NCBI RefSeq assembly: GCF_002973535.1
Contig: NZ_PVEP01000002.1
Span: 248,001-312,000 of the forward strand
Length of the DNA: 64,000 nt
Source of the DNA: Albidovulum denitrificans
GTDB lineage: Bacteria > Pseudomonadota > Alphaproteobacteria > Rhodobacterales > Rhodobacteraceae
Direction: 5' to 3'
Part shown: positions 63,186 through 64,000 of the stretch, piece by piece
Layout: the number at the start of each line of letters is the position of its first letter
Numbering within the stretch: the stretch's first letter is position 1
Notes under the pieces: generated by a model
Seen by the model: the letters and a program-made list of their open reading frames with translations, nothing else
What the model was told of the DNA's origin: nothing
The model's database searches: none
Program-made: the position numbers and the translations under genes

Positions 63186-64000
63186 ATGGCCGAGCAGAAG
63201 TTCATCGAGGTGCGCGGTGCGCGCGAGCATAACCTCAAGTCCATCGACGTGGATATTCCGCGCGACCAGTTGACGGTCATCACCGGGCTGTCCGGCTCGG
63301 GCAAGTCCAGCCTCGCCTTCGACACGATCTATGCGGAAGGGCAGCGGCGCTATGTCGAAAGCCTGTCGGCCTATGCGCGGCAGTTCCTTGACATGATGGG
63401 CAAGCCGGACGTGGACCACATCACCGGCCTGTCGCCCGCGATTTCCATCGAGCAGAAGACGACGTCGAAGAACCCGCGCTCCACCGTCGGCACCGTCACC
63501 GAAATCTACGATTACCTCCGCCTTCTCTTCGCCCGCGTCGGCACGCCCTATTCCCCCGCCACCGGCAAGCCGATCGAGGCGCAGCAGGTGCAGGACATGG
63601 TCGATGCCGTCATGGCGATGGAGGAGGGGGGGCGCGGCTATCTGCTCGCCCCCGTGATCCGCGACCGCAAGGGCGAATACCGCAAGGAATTCCTGGAATG
63701 GCGCAAGCAGGGCTTTCAGCGCGTCAAGGTGGACGGGCAGTTTTACGATCTTGAGGAACCGCCCACGCTCGACAAGAAATACCGCCATGACATCGACGTG
63801 GTGGTCGACCGCATCGTCGTGCGCGAGGGGCTTGAAACACGGCTGGCCGACAGTTTCCGCACCGCGCTGAACCTCGCCGACGGGATCGCGGTGCTTGAAA
63901 CCGCGCCGACCGAGGGCGACCCCGACCGCATCACCTTCAGCGAGAATTTCGCCTGTCCCGTCAGTGGCTTCACCATACCCGAGATCGAGCCGAGGCTGTT
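63186..64000 (+). CDS. uvrA: Excinuclease ABC subunit A (5' part)
   Basis: The first 271 codons of UvrA, the damage-recognition ATPase of nucleotide excision repair; the gene runs off the window. [21 protein letters not shown], the Walker [34 protein letters not shown] and the [17 protein letters not shown] segment are diagnostic. The 232-base upstream gap holds the LexA box and an AT-rich inverted repeat (63031-63050). No stop codon occurs in the visible part. Confidence 0.95.
   Translation, partial: MAEQKFIEVRGAREHNLKSIDVDIPRDQLTVITGLSGSGKSSLAFDTIYAEGQRRYVESLSAYARQFLDMMGKPDVDHITGLSPAISIEQKTTSKNPRSTVGTVTEIYDYLRLLFARVGTPYSPATGKPIEAQQVQDMVDAVMAMEEGGRGYLLAPVIRDRKGEYRKEFLEWRKQGFQRVKVDGQFYDLEEPPTLDKKYRHDIDVVVDRIVVREGLETRLADSFRTALNLADGIAVLETAPTEGDPDRITFSENFACPVSGFTIPEIEPRL

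Overview
The window is a GC-rich (mostly 60-68 %) chromosomal segment of an alphaproteobacterium, almost certainly of the Rhodobacteraceae/Paracoccaceae (Rhodobacter-Paracoccus relatives). The evidence is the Paracoccus-like NADH dehydrogenase subunits, the DUF5333 and DUF5337 small proteins, a Rhodobacter-type Hint protein, a VPLPA-CTERM protein, an RNase J gene joined to nuoN-birA-coaX, and an alphaproteobacterial GTTC-N7-GTTC LexA box in front of uvrA. I saw no rRNA, tRNA, CRISPR array, transposase or prophage. All assignments rest on reading motifs and recalled family knowledge; no database search was run.

Region 1 (1-22188, + strand) is one long co-directional cluster. The respiratory complex I genes run nuoA (3' end only) to nuoN in the usual order, interrupted by accessory genes: a PAPS-type sulfotransferase between nuoC and nuoD; a low-GC secreted protein between nuoD and nuoE; a membrane-anchored helix-hairpin-helix (HhH) protein and a DUF5337 protein between nuoE and nuoF; a small membrane protein and a DUF5333 protein between nuoF and nuoG; a lipoprotein between nuoG and nuoH; and a carboxymuconolactone-decarboxylase-like protein between nuoI and nuoJ. 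NuoE carries an Ala/Pro/Lys linker and a C-terminal HhH domain that is duplicated in its membrane-anchored neighbour. The cluster continues into birA, coaX and RNase J and ends at an elaborate inverted-repeat structure facing a convergent RhlE-type helicase.

Region 2 (22301-32800) is a mixed stretch: helicase, VPLPA-CTERM protein, family-25 glycosyltransferase with OsmC, a permuted NlpC/P60-like protein, peptide release factor 3, a Hint protein whose reading frame looks broken near its N-terminus, an atypical short-chain dehydrogenase, an iron-type ABC ATPase and a WYL regulator with a palindrome on its own promoter.

Region 3 (32966-41828) holds tatABC translationally coupled to a DUF815 ATPase, the surE-pcm-nlpD block, a short-chain dehydrogenase, bioY and purF-DUF1284. 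Region 4 (41927-53454) holds cvpA-radA, divergent mrcA and prfB, an Lrp-type regulator divergent from phhA, a DUF2189 protein, the pair bactofilin plus LmdC-like M23 peptidase, and bcp-DUF455. Region 5 (53567-64000) holds a YhdP/AsmA-like protein, queA, two MFS transporters, DUF924, lpdA, a rhodanese and the start of uvrA.

The observations most worth a second look are: (a) the NuoE/HhH pair and other genes threaded through the complex I operon, especially the low-GC secreted protein fitted with 4-base and 1-base overlaps between nuoD and nuoE; (b) a dispersed 3'-flanking element (CTTCTTCGTTG-n-CAAAATACTCC next to a GC-rich hairpin) found four times, each time downstream and in the sense direction of a gene; (c) the three-way-junction-like inverted repeat at 22215-22299; and (d) several clear operators (WYL, LexA, Lrp-like).
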